A DNA stretch of 64,000 nt from Pseudomonas oryzihabitans (GTDB lineage Bacteria; Pseudomonadota; Gammaproteobacteria; Pseudomonadales; Pseudomonadaceae): assembly GCF_001518815.1 (NCBI RefSeq), contig NZ_CP013987.1, positions 1-64,000 of the forward strand. The letters run 5' to 3'. Shown here one piece after another: positions 10,196 to 26,161 of this stretch. Numbering within the stretch: the stretch's first letter is position 1; every line of letters begins with the position of its first letter. Position numbers and translations under genes: made by a program. The notes below the pieces were generated by a model that did no database searches, had not been told where the DNA came from, and saw nothing but the letters and a program-made list of their open reading frames with translations.

Positions 10196-10621
10196 TTAGC
10201 GCTTGGCTTGCCGCTTGAGCTGCTGGATGGTGCGCAGCTGGGCGGCGGCTTCGGCGAGCTGAGCGGCGGCAGCGGTATAGTCGAACTCCGTGCCCTTGTC
10301 GCTCAGGGCGGCCTCGGCGCGCTGCTTGGCTTCCAGAGCGGCAGCTTCGTCGATGTCACCGGCGCGGCTGGCGGTATCGGCCAGCACTTCGACGACATTC
10401 GGCTGCACTTCCAGGAAACCGCCGGAGATGTAGAACACCTCCTCGGCGCCCCCTTCCTTGACCAGGCGAATGGGGCCCGGTTTCAGGTCGGTGAGCAGCG
10501 GCGCATGGCCCGGGGCGATACCCAGATCACCCAGGTGGCCGTGGGCGATGATCATCTCCACCGCGCCGGAGAAGATTTCCCCTTCCGCGCTGACGATGTC
10601 GCATTGGACTGTCTTGGCCAT
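10196..10621 (-). CDS. atpC: ATP synthase F1 epsilon subunit
   Basis: A 141-residue epsilon subunit. An N-terminal beta-sandwich (about 1-85, with [19 protein letters not shown] and [14 protein letters not shown]) is followed by a two-helix C-terminal domain rich in Ala, Glu and Lys. It connects the gamma shaft to the c-ring and inhibits ATP hydrolysis. It is the last gene of the operon, 38 bases after atpD, and is followed directly by the operon terminator. Confidence 0.97.
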   Translation of the reverse strand: MAKTVQCDIVSAEGEIFSGAVEMIIAHGHLGDLGIAPGHAPLLTDLKPGPIRLVKEGGAEEVFYISGGFLEVQPNVVEVLADTASRAGDIDEAAALEAKQRAEAALSDKGTEFDYTAAAAQLAEAAAQLRTIQQLKRQAKR

Positions 10622-10659
10622 AGCGTGCCTCTAAGAGCGCCCGTCGCCGGGCGCGGCAG

Positions 10660-12054
<1,395 letters not shown>

Positions 12055-12066
12055 TTAAGCTGTCCG

Positions 12067-12930
12067 TCAGACCGCGGCGGCGCCGCCGACGATTTCCGAA
12101 ATTTCCTGGGTGATCGCAGCCTGGCGAGCCTTGTTGTAGACCAGCTGCAGGTCCTTGATGAGATCGCCGGCGTTGTCGGTGGCGTTCTTCATCGCGATCA
12201 TCCGCGCGGCCTGTTCGCTGGCAGCGTTCTCGACCACGGCCTGATACACCTGGGACTCCACGTAGCGCACCAACAGGCCGTCGAGCAGGGTCTTGGCGTC
12301 GGGCTCGTAGAGGTAGTCCCAATGCTTGCCCTGCAGCTCACCGCCCTCGGCCGGAACCAGCGGCACCAGCTGCTGGATGGTCGGCTTCTGGGTCATGGTG
12401 TTGACGAAGACGTTGGACACCACGTACAGGCGGTCAATACGGCCGTCCAGGTAGGCATCCAGCATCACCTTGATGCTGCCGATCAGATCGCCGATCGCCG
12501 GCTCTTCGCCGAGGTGGCTGATGGCCGCGACCACGTTGCCGCCGAAGCTACGGAAGAAGGAGGCACCCTTGGCCCCGATCACCGCCAGATCGATTTCCAC
12601 ACCCTTGCCGCGCTGGTCGCCCATGTCGCGGACCAGAGCCTTGAACAGGTTGGTGTTCAGACCACCGGCCAGACCCCGATCGGAGCTGACCACGATGTAG
12701 CCGACGCGCTTGACCTCGCGTTCCACCATGAAGGCATGGCGGTACTCGGGGTTGGCGTTGGCCAGGTGGCCGATCACAGCGCGGATGCGCTCGGCATAAG
12801 GCTTGCTGGCAGCCATGCGGGCCTGAGCCTTACGCATCTTGCTGACCGCAACCTTTTCCATGGCGCTGGTGATCTTCTGTGTGCTTTTGATGCTCGCGAT
12901 CTTGCCGCGAATCTCTTTTGCGCCTGCCAT
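12067..12930 (-). CDS. atpG: ATP synthase F1 gamma subunit
   Basis: A 287-residue gamma subunit. It begins [20 protein letters not shown] and ends with the long C-terminal helix containing [20 protein letters not shown], the two conserved ends that form the central coiled-coil rotor. Gamma couples rotation of the c-ring to catalysis in F1. It lies between atpA (48 bases upstream) and atpD (30 bases downstream). Confidence 0.98.
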   Translation of the reverse strand: MAGAKEIRGKIASIKSTQKITSAMEKVAVSKMRKAQARMAASKPYAERIRAVIGHLANANPEYRHAFMVEREVKRVGYIVVSSDRGLAGGLNTNLFKALVRDMGDQRGKGVEIDLAVIGAKGASFFRSFGGNVVAAISHLGEEPAIGDLIGSIKVMLDAYLDGRIDRLYVVSNVFVNTMTQKPTIQQLVPLVPAEGGELQGKHWDYLYEPDAKTLLDGLLVRYVESQVYQAVVENAASEQAARMIAMKNATDNAGDLIKDLQLVYNKARQAAITQEISEIVGGAAAV

Positions 12931-12978
12931 GTGACACCTATCGGGTTGGCAAACGGGGGCTGGCGCCCCCGTCGCGGC

Positions 12979-14523
<1,545 letters not shown>

Positions 14524-14541
14524 GCTACTGCCCCTTCAAAC

Positions 14542-15078
14542 TCAAGGTTTCAACGCTTCGGCCAGTTGCGCGAGCTTGCCGCGAACGGAGCCATCGATTA
14601 CCAAGTCGCCGGCGCGGATAACCACACCACCGATCAGGCTCGCATCCTCGGATGCATTAAGTCGCACGTGTCGACCTAGCCTTGCGCTGAGAGCCTTGGC
14701 GAGTTTGTCTTGCTGTTCTTCGCTCAGGGCGAAAGCACTGGTGACTTCCGCCTCGATGGATTTTTCCTGCTCGGCCTTGTAAGCCTCGTAGATCTCGGCG
14801 ATGGCCGGGAACAGGTCGATCCGGTTGTTTTCTGCCACGGTCCGAACGAAGTTCTGGGACTGTGCATCCAGCTGATCGCCACATACGTCGATGAGCAATC
14901 CGGCCTTGGCGTCCGCAGTCAACTGCGGCTGCTGAAGCAGCTGGCGCACGGTCCCGTCCTGGGATACCGCGGCGAGCAGCCCGAGCGCGGCCGACCATTG
15001 GGTCAGCTGCTGCTGGGACTGTGCGAACTCGAAAGCCGCCTTGGCATAGGGCCGGGCCAGCGTGTTCAGTTCTGCCAT
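14542..15078 (-). CDS. atpH: ATP synthase F1 delta subunit
   Basis: A 178-residue OSCP/delta subunit. It begins [19 protein letters not shown] (the RPYAKA signature) and ends with the conserved [19 protein letters not shown] segment. Delta fixes the top of F1 to the b-dimer stalk. It follows atpF after 12 bases, which suggests translational coupling. Confidence 0.97.
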   Translation of the reverse strand: MAELNTLARPYAKAAFEFAQSQQQLTQWSAALGLLAAVSQDGTVRQLLQQPQLTADAKAGLLIDVCGDQLDAQSQNFVRTVAENNRIDLFPAIAEIYEAYKAEQEKSIEAEVTSAFALSEEQQDKLAKALSARLGRHVRLNASEDASLIGGVVIRAGDLVIDGSVRGKLAQLAEALKP

Positions 15079-15090
15079 TGGTGGCCTCGC

Positions 15091-15561
15091 TTAGATTTCC
15101 GCTGCCAGTCGGTCAACCAACTGGGCATGAGCATTGGCATCAACGGTCGATCCAAGGATCTTCTCGGCGCCGGCCACGGCCAGCAGACCGACGCGAGCAC
15201 GCAGGGCGTCCTTCGCACTGTTGATTTCCTGCTCGATTTCAGCCTGAGCCTGCGCCTTGATCCGGTCGCCTTCGGCACGGGCCTTGGCCTGTGCGTCCTC
15301 GACGATCTGAGCGGCACGCTTGTTGGCTTGCTCGATGATCTCGGCCGCCTGCCCCTTGGCTTCGTTCACTTTCTGGTTGGCTTGCTGCTGTGCCACTTCC
15401 AGATCACGAGCCGCGCGGTTGGCAGCGTCAAGGCCATCGGCAATCTTCTTCTCACGCTCACGCAGCGCCGAGATGATCGGCGGCCACACGTACTTCATGC
15501 AGAAGAGCACGAAGATGAAGAAGGCAACGGACTGGCCTATCAGGGTTGCATTAATGTTCAC
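15091..15561 (-). CDS. atpF: ATP synthase Fo b subunit
   Basis: A 156-residue b subunit. One N-terminal membrane helix (about 5-25, [20 protein letters not shown]) is followed by a long charged Ala/Glu/Lys helix that dimerises to form the peripheral stalk. The length is the same as E. coli AtpF. It lies 55 bases after atpE. Confidence 0.97.
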   Translation of the reverse strand: MNINATLIGQSVAFFIFVLFCMKYVWPPIISALREREKKIADGLDAANRAARDLEVAQQQANQKVNEAKGQAAEIIEQANKRAAQIVEDAQAKARAEGDRIKAQAQAEIEQEINSAKDALRARVGLLAVAGAEKILGSTVDANAHAQLVDRLAAEI

Positions 15562-15616
15562 GCCAACACCTCGCTCGTTCGTTGTCCATCAGTCCTGCCT
15601 ACACCCCTGGGGGTGA

Positions 15617-15904
<288 letters not shown>

Positions 15905-16012
15905 TTAAGGTTGAAGCGAAAAAGTTTTCCCAAGTCCCCCGGCGGACAAGGCCCCCGGGACTCACGGCAGAACCGCCTCCAGACGCCGTCAGCAGCGCCC
16001 GGGGGCCATTCC

Positions 16013-17297
<1,285 letters not shown>

Positions 17298-17371
17298 CGG
17301 CTCGAAGTCCTCTGGTGTCGGCTTAATAGTTGTTTTCACTGGCATGCTTTGTGCCGACAAAAAGCGGGCAA

Positions 17372-17400
17372 AGTATAGGGGCGCGCCAGGGGTGGTTCAA
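17372..17400 (-). promoter_or_regulatory. sigma-70 promoter of the atp operon
   Basis: On the minus strand TTGAAC (17400-17395) and TATACT (17377-17372) are separated by exactly 17 bases, a strong sigma-70 match. Transcription should begin near 17365. A 7-bp hairpin (GGGGTGG / CCACCCC, 17389-17408) after parB overlaps the -35 and may end parB transcription. Confidence 0.82.
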
Positions 17401-17443
17401 GCCACCCCGGACAGATTGCCTTTCCTGCCTTAACGCATTTGTG

Positions 17444-18316
17444 TCAGCGAATGTGCGCCAGTACGCCTTGAAGTTCGTCCAAAGAGGTGTAACGGATGAC
17501 CAGTTGCCCCTTCCCCTTCTCGCCATGGCGGATCTGCACGTTGGCGCCCAAACGCTCGGCCAGACGCTGCTCCAGACGACTGATGTCCGGATCCACGGGT
17601 GGCGCCTTCTCGCTTGGTTCCACGCCACTGAGCCACTGGCGGACCAGGGCTTCGGTCTGACGAACCGTCAGGCCCCGTGCGACAACGTGCCGCGCCCCTT
17701 CGGCCTGACGGCCCTTCGGCAGGCCGAGCAAGGCCCGCGCGTGGCCCATTTCCAGCTCGCCCTTGGCCAGCAGCTCCTTGGCGTCTTCGGCCAGCGCCAG
17801 CAGGCGCAGCAGGTTGGTCACGCCCGAGCGCGACTTGCCGACGGCTTCGGCCACCTGGGCCTGGGTCAGCTCGAACTCATCCTGTAGCCGCTGCAGGGCC
17901 ATGGCCTCTTCCAGCGGGTTGAGGTTCTGCCGCTGGATGTTCTCGATCAGCGCCAGGGCAATGGCCACCTGGTCAGGAACGTCGCGGACCAGCGCCGGGA
18001 TACGCTCCAGACCGGCCTGCTGGCTGGCACGCCAGCGGCGTTCACCGGCGATGATCTCGTAGCGACCCTCACCGATGGCACGCACCACGATGGGCTGCAT
18101 CAGTCCCTGGGTGCGGATGGAATTGGCCAATTCTTCCAGCGCGACGGGATCCATGTGCTGGCGCGGCTGGTACTTGCCGCGCTGGATGATGTCCAGCGGC
18201 AGCGATTGCAATTCGCTGACCGGGGTGGCGGCAGCCTGCTCCTGCAGGACCTTGACGCTGGCGCCGCCGAGCAGGGCATCGAGGCCGCGGCCCAGTCCTC
18301 GTTTCTTCACAGCCAT
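17444..18316 (-). CDS. parB: chromosome-partitioning protein ParB
   Basis: A 290-residue ParB/Spo0J. The N-terminal CTP-binding domain contains QYQPR-like GKYQPRQHMD and the GERRWRA motif, a central helix-turn-helix (LTQAQVAEAVGKSRSGVTN) reads parS, and the C-terminal dimer domain ends the protein. ParB loads at parS, spreads as a CTP clamp and recruits SMC and ParA. parS sites in this window lie at 5928 and inside recF. It follows parA after 9 bases, forming a parAB operon. Confidence 0.98.
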   Translation of the reverse strand: MAVKKRGLGRGLDALLGGASVKVLQEQAAATPVSELQSLPLDIIQRGKYQPRQHMDPVALEELANSIRTQGLMQPIVVRAIGEGRYEIIAGERRWRASQQAGLERIPALVRDVPDQVAIALALIENIQRQNLNPLEEAMALQRLQDEFELTQAQVAEAVGKSRSGVTNLLRLLALAEDAKELLAKGELEMGHARALLGLPKGRQAEGARHVVARGLTVRQTEALVRQWLSGVEPSEKAPPVDPDISRLEQRLAERLGANVQIRHGEKGKGQLVIRYTSLDELQGVLAHIR

Positions 18317-18325
18317 GGGGATTCC

Positions 18326-19120
18326 TTAGGCAGTCTTGGCGGTGCGAGCCGCCTTGCGCTGACGTTTGACCAGCTCGCTGGCCAGCTCCAGATAGGCCGC
18401 AGCCCCTTTCGAACTCTTGTCGTAGACCAGGGCGGGCATACCGTAGCTGGGCGCTTCGGCCAGGCGGACGTTGCGCGGAATGATGGTTTCGTAGAGCTCG
18501 TCGCCAAAGTGCTGCTTGAGCTGGGCGGCGACGTCGTTGGCCAGGCCGATGCGCGGATCGAACATGGTGCGCAGCAGGCCTTCGATCTTGAGCTGGGGAT
18601 TCAGCCGCTGGGCGATGTGCTGGATGCTGCCGATCAGATCGGTCAGGCCTTCCAGGGCGAAGTATTCGCACTGCATGGGGATGATCACGCCATCGGCGGC
18701 CACCAGCCCGTTGATGGTCAGCATGGACAGCGACGGCGGACAGTCGATGAGCACGTAGTCGTAGTTGTCCCGCACCGGCGCCAGGGCATCGCGCAGGCGA
18801 CTCTCGCGACCGGTCATCTCCAGCAGTTCGACCTCCGCGGCGGTGACATCACGGTTAGACGGCAGCAGCTGGTAGCCGCCGTGTTCGGAAAAATGCATGG
18901 CATCGAGCAGACCGCAGGCGCCGGTGAGAACATCCAGTACCGAATGCTCCAGGGCGTGCTTGTCCACTCCACTGCCCATGGTGGCGTTACCCTGGGGATC
19001 GAGATCGATCAGCAGCACCTTGCGCCGGTTGGTGGCGGCCAGAGAAGCGGCGAGATTGATGCACGTGGTGGTCTTGCCCACCCCGCCCTTCTGGTTGGCT
19101 ATCGCGTAAACCTTGGCCAT
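18326..19120 (-). CDS. parA: chromosome-partitioning ATPase ParA (Soj)
   Basis: A 264-residue ParA/MinD ATPase. The deviant Walker A KGGVGKTT is near the N-terminus (MAKVYAIANQKGGVGKTT), with a second motif DPQGNAT and Walker B in VLIDCPPS. ATP-bound dimers bind DNA nonspecifically and move ParB-parS complexes. The start at 19120 is where family similarity begins; the frame is open for 145 more codons but those overlap rsmG. It is 8 bases after rsmG on the same strand. Confidence 0.98.
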   Translation of the reverse strand: MAKVYAIANQKGGVGKTTTCINLAASLAATNRRKVLLIDLDPQGNATMGSGVDKHALEHSVLDVLTGACGLLDAMHFSEHGGYQLLPSNRDVTAAEVELLEMTGRESRLRDALAPVRDNYDYVLIDCPPSLSMLTINGLVAADGVIIPMQCEYFALEGLTDLIGSIQHIAQRLNPQLKIEGLLRTMFDPRIGLANDVAAQLKQHFGDELYETIIPRNVRLAEAPSYGMPALVYDKSSKGAAAYLELASELVKRQRKAARTAKTA

Positions 19121-19128
19121 GTACCGCC

Positions 19129-19772
19129 TTACCCCTCTCCAATCGTGCGGCGCAGTATCAGCAAGTGCCGCTGGCCTTGGCAACCGGGAACCGCGAGGAC
19201 GTGCGCCGCCGCAACCCGGAAATCCGCTGGTAGCTTGGCCAGCTCGTCGTCGGGGTGCAGCCCCTTCATCGCCAGCCACTGTGTTTGGTTGTCGCCCAGA
19301 TGCCGCGTCCAGGTGGCGAAGTCGTCGATGGCGCTGAACGCCCGCGAGACGATGCCGGTGAAGGGCGTCGCCGGCTGGAAGGCCTCGACACGGGCGTGGA
19401 CCACCTCGAGGTTGTCCAGACCCAGTTCGATCTTGGCCTGGGTCAGGAAGCGCGTCTTCTTGCCGTTGCTGTCGAGCAGGGTGAAGCGCGATTCGGGAAA
19501 CAGGATCGCCAGGGGAATGCCCGGCATGCCGCCACCGCTGCCCACATCCAGCCACTGCCCGGCCGCCACATGGGGGACGATGCTGAGGCTGTCCAGCAGG
19601 TGCCGCGAAACCATCTCGTCAGGATCACGCACCGCGGTCAGGTTGTAGGCCTTGTTCCACTTGACCAGCAGGTCCAGGTAGCCCAGCAGCCGCTCCTCCA
19701 CCGGGGCGGAGAGCATCACACCCAGGGTCTCGGCGCCCTGGCGCAGTTCGTTGGCTTGAATCGCGCTGGCCA

Positions 19773-19773
<1 letters not shown>
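19129..19773 (-). CDS. rsmG: 16S rRNA (guanine527-N7)-methyltransferase RsmG
   Basis: A 214-residue class I methyltransferase (GidB). The SAM-binding loop [16 protein letters not shown] is in the middle and the conserved [10 protein letters not shown] segment follows. It methylates N7 of G527 in 16S rRNA; loss gives low-level streptomycin resistance in other bacteria. The ATG shares a base with the mnmG stop (TGATG), so translation is probably coupled. Confidence 0.97.
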
Positions 19774-21668
<1,895 letters not shown>

Positions 21669-21774
21669 GCACCTCGTGCCTGTTGGCAGGAATTCGAAGG
21701 AAAGCCGGCAAGTATAAGGCCTAGGCCAGTCTTGCAGAAGGGGCTCTGGCCAAAAAATGACCAGTCAGCGGTGA

Positions 21775-22040
21775 GGGGCTCCAATATAAATAATAGGGAA
21801 GAAAGTTTTAAAAGGACTGTTATAGAGCTTATGTATACGCAAGCCATTTTCTGTGGATAACCCTACACAGGCCACGTCGGGGCTGGGCTGAGGAAAACCT
21901 GAACCCGGTGTACGTCTTGTGCTGTGGATGAACACAAGCTCTCAGCATCCTGTGGAGCCTTTGCCCGCTTATCCACAACGCCAATCATGGACAGGTCGTG
22001 CACCGATTTATGGGCAGACCTCAGGCAGGGTTATCAACAG
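21775..22040. other. oriC-like DnaA-box region in the mnmG-mnmE spacer
   Basis: The 440-base spacer has no gene. An AT-rich run (21780-21850) leads into a perfect DnaA box TGTGGATAA at 21852-21860, followed by TGTGGATGA (21933-21941), a perfect TTATCCACA (21969-21977) and TTATCAACA (22031-22039). Bases 21805-21860 align with 26189-26243 of the rpmH-dnaA spacer with one gap: GTTTTAAA, GGACT, TATGTAT, AAGCC and TTTCTGTGGATA are shared at the same spacing. A second putative origin near this position is known in P. aeruginosa. Whether it fires here is unknown; a DnaA reservoir is the alternative. Confidence 0.7.
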
Positions 22041-22070
22041 GGCTCTGGAAAGGGGGAATGAGGATAGCCA

Positions 22071-22091
22071 AGGCCTGCATTGCACAGGCCT
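22071..22091 (-). terminator. possible mnmE terminator hairpin
   Basis: An AGGCCTG / CAGGCCT inverted repeat with a 7-base loop lies 17 bases after the mnmE stop on the minus strand. There is no proper T-run, only a T/C-rich stretch downstream (CATTCCCCCTTTCC), so it may be a weak or factor-dependent terminator. Confidence 0.4.
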
Positions 22092-22108
22092 GGAGCAGCG
22101 GGCAGGGT

Positions 22109-23473
22109 TTACTTGCCGATGCAGAAGCTGGAGAAGATGCGGCCGAGCAGGTCGTCGGAGCTGAAGGCCCCGGTGATCTCGCCAAGTACCTGCTGGGCCT
22201 GCCGCAGGTCTTCGGCCAGGAGTTCGCCAGAGCCGGCCAGGGTGAGTTGGCGATAGCCATGGTCCAGAGCGCTGGCGGCCCGCTGCAAGGCGTCCAGGTG
22301 GCGACGCCGTGCGCTGAAGCCGCCCTCGGTGGTCTGTTCGAAGCCCATGCAGGCCTTGAGGTGTTCGCGCAGGGCCTCGACACCGCCACCATCGGTGGCA
22401 CTCAGAGCGATCTCCACCGGCTCGGTGCTGGGCAACAAGCCGGTGGCTTCGCCGGTGAGGTCGGCCTTGTTGCGGATCACCGTCAGCTTGTCCAGTGGCG
22501 GCCGGGTGCTCAGCAGTTCCGGCCACAGCGCCTGGGGATCCCCGGCTTCCGGGGCGCTGGCATCCACCACCAGCAGCACCCGATCGGCACCGGCGATGGC
22601 GTCCAGGGCACGCTGGACGCCGATCTGCTCCACCCGGTCGGCGGTATCGCGCAGCCCGGCGGTATCGACCACATGCAGCGGCATGCCATCGATGTGGATA
22701 TGTTCGCGCAGGACATCCCGGGTGGTGCCGGCGATGTCGGTGACGATGGCGGCTTCCCGTCCGGCCAGAGCGTTGAGCAGGCTGGACTTGCCGGCATTGG
22801 GCCGGCCGGCGATCACCACCGTCATGCCGTCGCGCAGCAGGGCACCGCGATTGGCTTCACGCTGGACCTCGTGCAGTTCGGCCTGCACACCCTCCAGCAA
22901 TCCCTGGACCCGACCATCGGCGAGGAAGTCGATCTCCTCCTCGGGAAAGTCGATGGCGGCTTCGACATAGATGCGTAGGCGGATGAGCTGCTCGACCAGG
23001 CTTTCCACCCGGCGGGAGAACTCGCCCTGCAGCGAGCGCAGGGCATTGCGCGCCGCCTGCTCGGTGCTGGCCTCGATGAGATCGGCGATAGCCTCCGCCT
23101 GGGCCAGGTCCAGTTTGTCGTTGAGAAAGGCGCGTTCGCTGAATTCGCCCGGACGGGCCAGCCGCGCGCCCTCTTCCAGCGTACGGCGCAAGAGCAGGTC
23201 GAGGATCACCGGGCCGCCGTGACCTTGCAATTCCAGGACGTCTTCGCCGGTGAAGGAGTTCGGGCCAGGAAAGAACAGGGCAATGCCCGCGTCCAGTACG
23301 CTGCCGTCGGCGGCAAGGAAGTTGCCATAGTGAGCATGCCGCGGCGGTAGCTCGCGGCCGCAGATGGCCTGGGCCAGGGGTGCGGCCAGGGGACCGGAGA
23401 CGCGCACGATGCCGACACCACCACGGCCGGTGGCGGTGGCGATGGCGGCGATGCTGTCGGAAGGCAGGGACAT
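22109..23473 (-). CDS. mnmE: tRNA modification GTPase MnmE (TrmE)
   Basis: A 454-residue protein. The N-terminal tetrahydrofolate-binding domain starts [19 protein letters not shown], the G domain has P-loop GRPNAGKSS near residue 220, and the invariant C-terminal CIGK ends the protein. It works with MnmG on the wobble uridine of tRNAs. The ATG at 23473 is chosen where similarity begins; ten further codons upstream are open but not conserved. A strong hairpin lies between it and yidC. Confidence 0.98.
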   Translation of the reverse strand: MSLPSDSIAAIATATGRGGVGIVRVSGPLAAPLAQAICGRELPPRHAHYGNFLAADGSVLDAGIALFFPGPNSFTGEDVLELQGHGGPVILDLLLRRTLEEGARLARPGEFSERAFLNDKLDLAQAEAIADLIEASTEQAARNALRSLQGEFSRRVESLVEQLIRLRIYVEAAIDFPEEEIDFLADGRVQGLLEGVQAELHEVQREANRGALLRDGMTVVIAGRPNAGKSSLLNALAGREAAIVTDIAGTTRDVLREHIHIDGMPLHVVDTAGLRDTADRVEQIGVQRALDAIAGADRVLLVVDASAPEAGDPQALWPELLSTRPPLDKLTVIRNKADLTGEATGLLPSTEPVEIALSATDGGGVEALREHLKACMGFEQTTEGGFSARRRHLDALQRAASALDHGYRQLTLAGSGELLAEDLRQAQQVLGEITGAFSSDDLLGRIFSSFCIGK

Positions 23474-23491
23474 GACGATCCTCCAGAAAGC

Positions 23492-23517
23492 ACGACGCCC
23501 CAATCAAGGGGCGTCGT
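23492..23517 (-). terminator. hairpin between yidC and mnmE
   Basis: A perfect 10-bp stem ACGACGCCCC / GGGGCGTCGT with a 6-base loop sits 18 bases before the mnmE start. On the minus strand it is followed by GCTTTCTGG, too poor in T for a strong terminator, so partial termination or mRNA-end stabilisation between yidC and mnmE is likely. Confidence 0.55.
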
Positions 23518-23536
23518 ATGGACAGGTTGAGCGGGG

Positions 23537-25252
23537 TCAGGCCTTCTTGGCGGCCGCCTCGATCTTCCGGGTAATGTACCACTGCTGCAGGATCGACAGG
23601 CAGTTGTTGACGATCCAGTACAGCACCAGACCGGCCGGGAACCACAGGAAGAAGAAGGTGAAGATGATCGGCATCATTCTCATCACCTTGGCCTGCATGG
23701 GATCCGGCGGCGCCGGGTTCAGCATCTGCTGCACCAGCATGGTACCGCCCATGATGATCGGCAGGATGAAGAAGGGATCCTTGGCCGACAGGTCGGTGAT
23801 CCAGAACATCCAGGGCGACTGGCGCATCTCGACGCTTTCCAGCAGCACCCAATACAGCGCCAGGAATACCGGCATCTGCACCACGATGGGCAGGCAGCCA
23901 CCCAGCGGATTGATCTTCTCCTTGCGGTACAGCTCCATCATCGCCTGGGACATCTTCTGGCGATCGTCGCCATGCTGTTCCTTCAGCGCTTGCAGGCGTG
24001 GTCCGACGGCACGCATCCGGGCCATGGAACGGTAGCTGGCGGCGGACAGCGGGAAGAACAGCATCTTGATGATGATGGTCAGGACGATGATCGACCAGCC
24101 CCAGTTACCCAGGATGCTGTGGATATGCTGCAGCAGCCAGAAGATCGGCTGGGCGATGAACCACAGGAAGCCGTAGTCGACGGTCAGCTCCAGGCCATGG
24201 GACAGGGTCTTGAGGTGTTCCTGGATCTTCGGACCAGCGTAGAGGGTGAGCGAGGTCTCGCCCTTGCCACCCGCCGGCACGCTGAATTGCGGACCGGTGA
24301 AGCCGACGATGTAGTTGCCCTGGGCATCCTTGCGGGTGGTGATCTGGTGCTGCTCGTCCTTGTTCGGCACCCAGGCGGTGACGAAGTAGTGCTGCAGCCA
24401 ACCGACCCAGCCGCCCTGCACGGATTCCTGCAGGCGGTTCTTGTCCATGTCGCCCATGGACACCTTGCGATAGGGCTCGGCCGGGGTACCGACCGCGGCG
24501 CCCAGGTAGGTGGAGACGCCGGTCGCGGTAGTGGCCGACGGATCCCCGCTCTTGTCACGCTTGAGCTGCGCATAGAGCACGCCATTCCAGGCGTTGGCGC
24601 TCTGGTTGTCGATCAGGTAGCTGACCTGGATCTGATAGGCGTCCGGGTTGATGCAGGTGATCTTCTTCTGCGCCTTCTCGGCGTCCGAGCAGTCGACCTT
24701 CAGACCCCGGTGGAAGGTGAATCTCTTGATGTAGTCGACGCCATTGGCCTGGTACTTGAGATCCACCACCAGCTGTTGCTTGCCATCGGCGAGCACATAG
24801 CTGGACTGGGCCGAGGTGTACAGCGGGCGACCGGCGCTGTTGGCGTCGGGACCGTTGGCACCGGTCAGGCCGCTCTGGGCCAGGTAGAGACGCTCGTTGC
24901 CGTTGTCGAACAGCATGAAGGGAACGTCGGGATGGTCCTGGCGCCGGGGGTACTGCACCAGACCGAGCTGGACGATGTCGCCGCCACGGGGGTCGATGGC
25001 CAGATCCAGAACGTCGGTACGTACCTTGATGAGCGCAGTGCTGGCCTGAGCGGTCGAGTTGTCCACCGGGGCCGCGGCCTTGGCGTCAGCCGGAACATCG
25101 GTGGGCACGTTGGGGGTATCGCCGGGCAGGACGCTGGTTTGCGTCTTGGCCGTGGGCAGATCGGCCTGGCCGTAATCCTTGTTCCACTGGAAGACCAGGG
25201 TGTAGGACACGATCGCCAGGGCGGCAATGAGTAGCGGGCGCTTGATATCCAT
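23537..25252 (-). CDS. yidC: membrane protein insertase YidC
   Basis: A 571-residue insertase. The N-terminal helix (MDIKRPLLIAALAIVSYTLV) is followed by a large periplasmic beta domain (about 60-340), and four or five C-terminal helices carry the conserved insertase core (PLGGCLPIVVQMPVFLALY). It inserts small membrane proteins, alone or with Sec; the Fo c subunit made nearby is a classic client. The ATG at 25252 is where homology starts. The yidD stop lies 2 bases upstream. Confidence 0.98.
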   Translation of the reverse strand: MDIKRPLLIAALAIVSYTLVFQWNKDYGQADLPTAKTQTSVLPGDTPNVPTDVPADAKAAAPVDNSTAQASTALIKVRTDVLDLAIDPRGGDIVQLGLVQYPRRQDHPDVPFMLFDNGNERLYLAQSGLTGANGPDANSAGRPLYTSAQSSYVLADGKQQLVVDLKYQANGVDYIKRFTFHRGLKVDCSDAEKAQKKITCINPDAYQIQVSYLIDNQSANAWNGVLYAQLKRDKSGDPSATTATGVSTYLGAAVGTPAEPYRKVSMGDMDKNRLQESVQGGWVGWLQHYFVTAWVPNKDEQHQITTRKDAQGNYIVGFTGPQFSVPAGGKGETSLTLYAGPKIQEHLKTLSHGLELTVDYGFLWFIAQPIFWLLQHIHSILGNWGWSIIVLTIIIKMLFFPLSAASYRSMARMRAVGPRLQALKEQHGDDRQKMSQAMMELYRKEKINPLGGCLPIVVQMPVFLALYWVLLESVEMRQSPWMFWITDLSAKDPFFILPIIMGGTMLVQQMLNPAPPDPMQAKVMRMMPIIFTFFFLWFPAGLVLYWIVNNCLSILQQWYITRKIEAAAKKA

Positions 25253-25254
25253 GT

Positions 25255-25503
25255 TTACTCGGCCATCGAAGAGGTCGGGGCTGGGTTCTTTGCGGGAGGA
25301 ACGGGATCGTATCCGCCTGAGTGCCAGGGATGGCACCGGCACAGTCGCCGTGTGGTCAGCCAGCCACCACGCAGCAGCCCGTGGCACTCGATGGCTTCGA
25401 GGGCGTAACCGGAACAGGTCGGATAGAAACGACAGTGACTGGCCATCATGGGGCTGATGGCATAACGGTAGAAGCGAATCAGCAGCAGGGCCGGTTTACG
25501 CAT
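25255..25503 (-). CDS. yidD: membrane protein insertion efficiency factor YidD
   Basis: An 82-residue protein beginning [18 protein letters not shown], with the conserved Cys-containing [15 protein letters not shown] and [12 protein letters not shown] motifs of the YidD (alpha-haemolysin-like) family. It is a small inner-membrane-associated factor that aids YidC-dependent insertion. Its start codon lies inside the 3' end of rnpA (8-base overlap) and its stop is 2 bases before yidC, so the three genes are translationally tied. Confidence 0.95.
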   Translation of the reverse strand: MRKPALLLIRFYRYAISPMMASHCRFYPTCSGYALEAIECHGLLRGGWLTTRRLCRCHPWHSGGYDPVPPAKNPAPTSSMAE

Positions 25504-25897
25504 GAGCACCGTCGGGACTGTCGGTTGGCTGGGCAACGGCCTTGCTCGCCTGGCGATTGAGACGTTTCCAGAGTTGCAGCAGTTGATCGTGCAATTCGGG
25601 ATTGTCTACTTCGCCGAGCCCTTTCCGGGCGACGAAGACCAGATCGAAGCTGCCCAAGCGGTCCTGATTCAGACGGAAGGAATCTCGGATGACCCGCTTG
25701 ATGCGATTGCGCTCGACAGAAAGCTTGACGCTTTTCTTGCCGATGACCAGCCCCAGGCGGGAATGGTCTAGCCCATTGGCATGGGCGAGCAGCAGCAGGT
25801 GCTTGCCGGATGCCTTGTGGGTGGGAGAGTCAAAGACCGCTTGGAACTGTTGGGAGCTCAGTAAGCGCCTGTCCCGACCGAAACCCTGACTCACCAC
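25496..25897 (-). CDS. rnpA: ribonuclease P protein component
   Basis: A 133-residue basic protein with the RNR signature ([15 protein letters not shown]) typical of RNase P protein. It assists the RnpB RNA in 5' tRNA maturation; rnpB is not in this window. The GTG at 25897 ([13 protein letters not shown]) is the likely start by comparison with other Pseudomonas RnpA proteins; an in-frame TTG further upstream at 25909 touches the rpmH stop. The C-terminus ([14 protein letters not shown]) is a short non-conserved tail that overlaps the yidD start. Confidence 0.93.
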   Translation of the reverse strand: MVSQGFGRDRRLLSSQQFQAVFDSPTHKASGKHLLLLAHANGLDHSRLGLVIGKKSVKLSVERNRIKRVIRDSFRLNQDRLGSFDLVFVARKGLGEVDNPELHDQLLQLWKRLNRQASKAVAQPTDSPDGAHA

Positions 25898-25909
25898 CTG
25901 ACCGGGCAA

Positions 25910-26044
25910 TCAGATCGCCAGACGCTTGCGGCCTTTGGCACGGCGACGGGACAGAACCTGACGGCCGTTCTTGGTTGCCATACGAGCACGGAAACCGTGG
26001 ACACGGGCGCGCTTCAGGGTGCTGGGTTGGAAGGTGCGTTTCAT
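25910..26044 (-). CDS. rpmH: 50S ribosomal protein L34
   Basis: A 44-residue, highly basic protein starting [18 protein letters not shown] and ending [12 protein letters not shown], the invariant L34 sequence. It is too short to be found by simple length filters but is unmistakable. It heads the rpmH-rnpA-yidD-yidC operon; rnpA follows after 12 bases. The promoter at 26103-26131 matches sigma-70 well. Confidence 0.98.
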   Translation of the reverse strand: MKRTFQPSTLKRARVHGFRARMATKNGRQVLSRRRAKGRKRLAI

Positions 26045-26102
26045 GGACTTTTACCTAGGTGAAAGCGGCAAGGCATGAGCGCCCCGCGCAAAGAGACCGG
26101 GG

Positions 26103-26131
26103 ATTCTAGAGAAAGCCTCGGTATAGGTCAA
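26103..26131 (-). promoter_or_regulatory. rpmH operon promoter
   Basis: On the minus strand TTGACC (26131-26126) and TAGAAT (26108-26103) are 17 bases apart, giving a strong sigma-70 promoter about 60 bases before the rpmH ATG. It reads away from oriC. Confidence 0.82.
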
Positions 26132-26161
26132 TTTCCAACCAGCACACGCTGACAGGAGACC

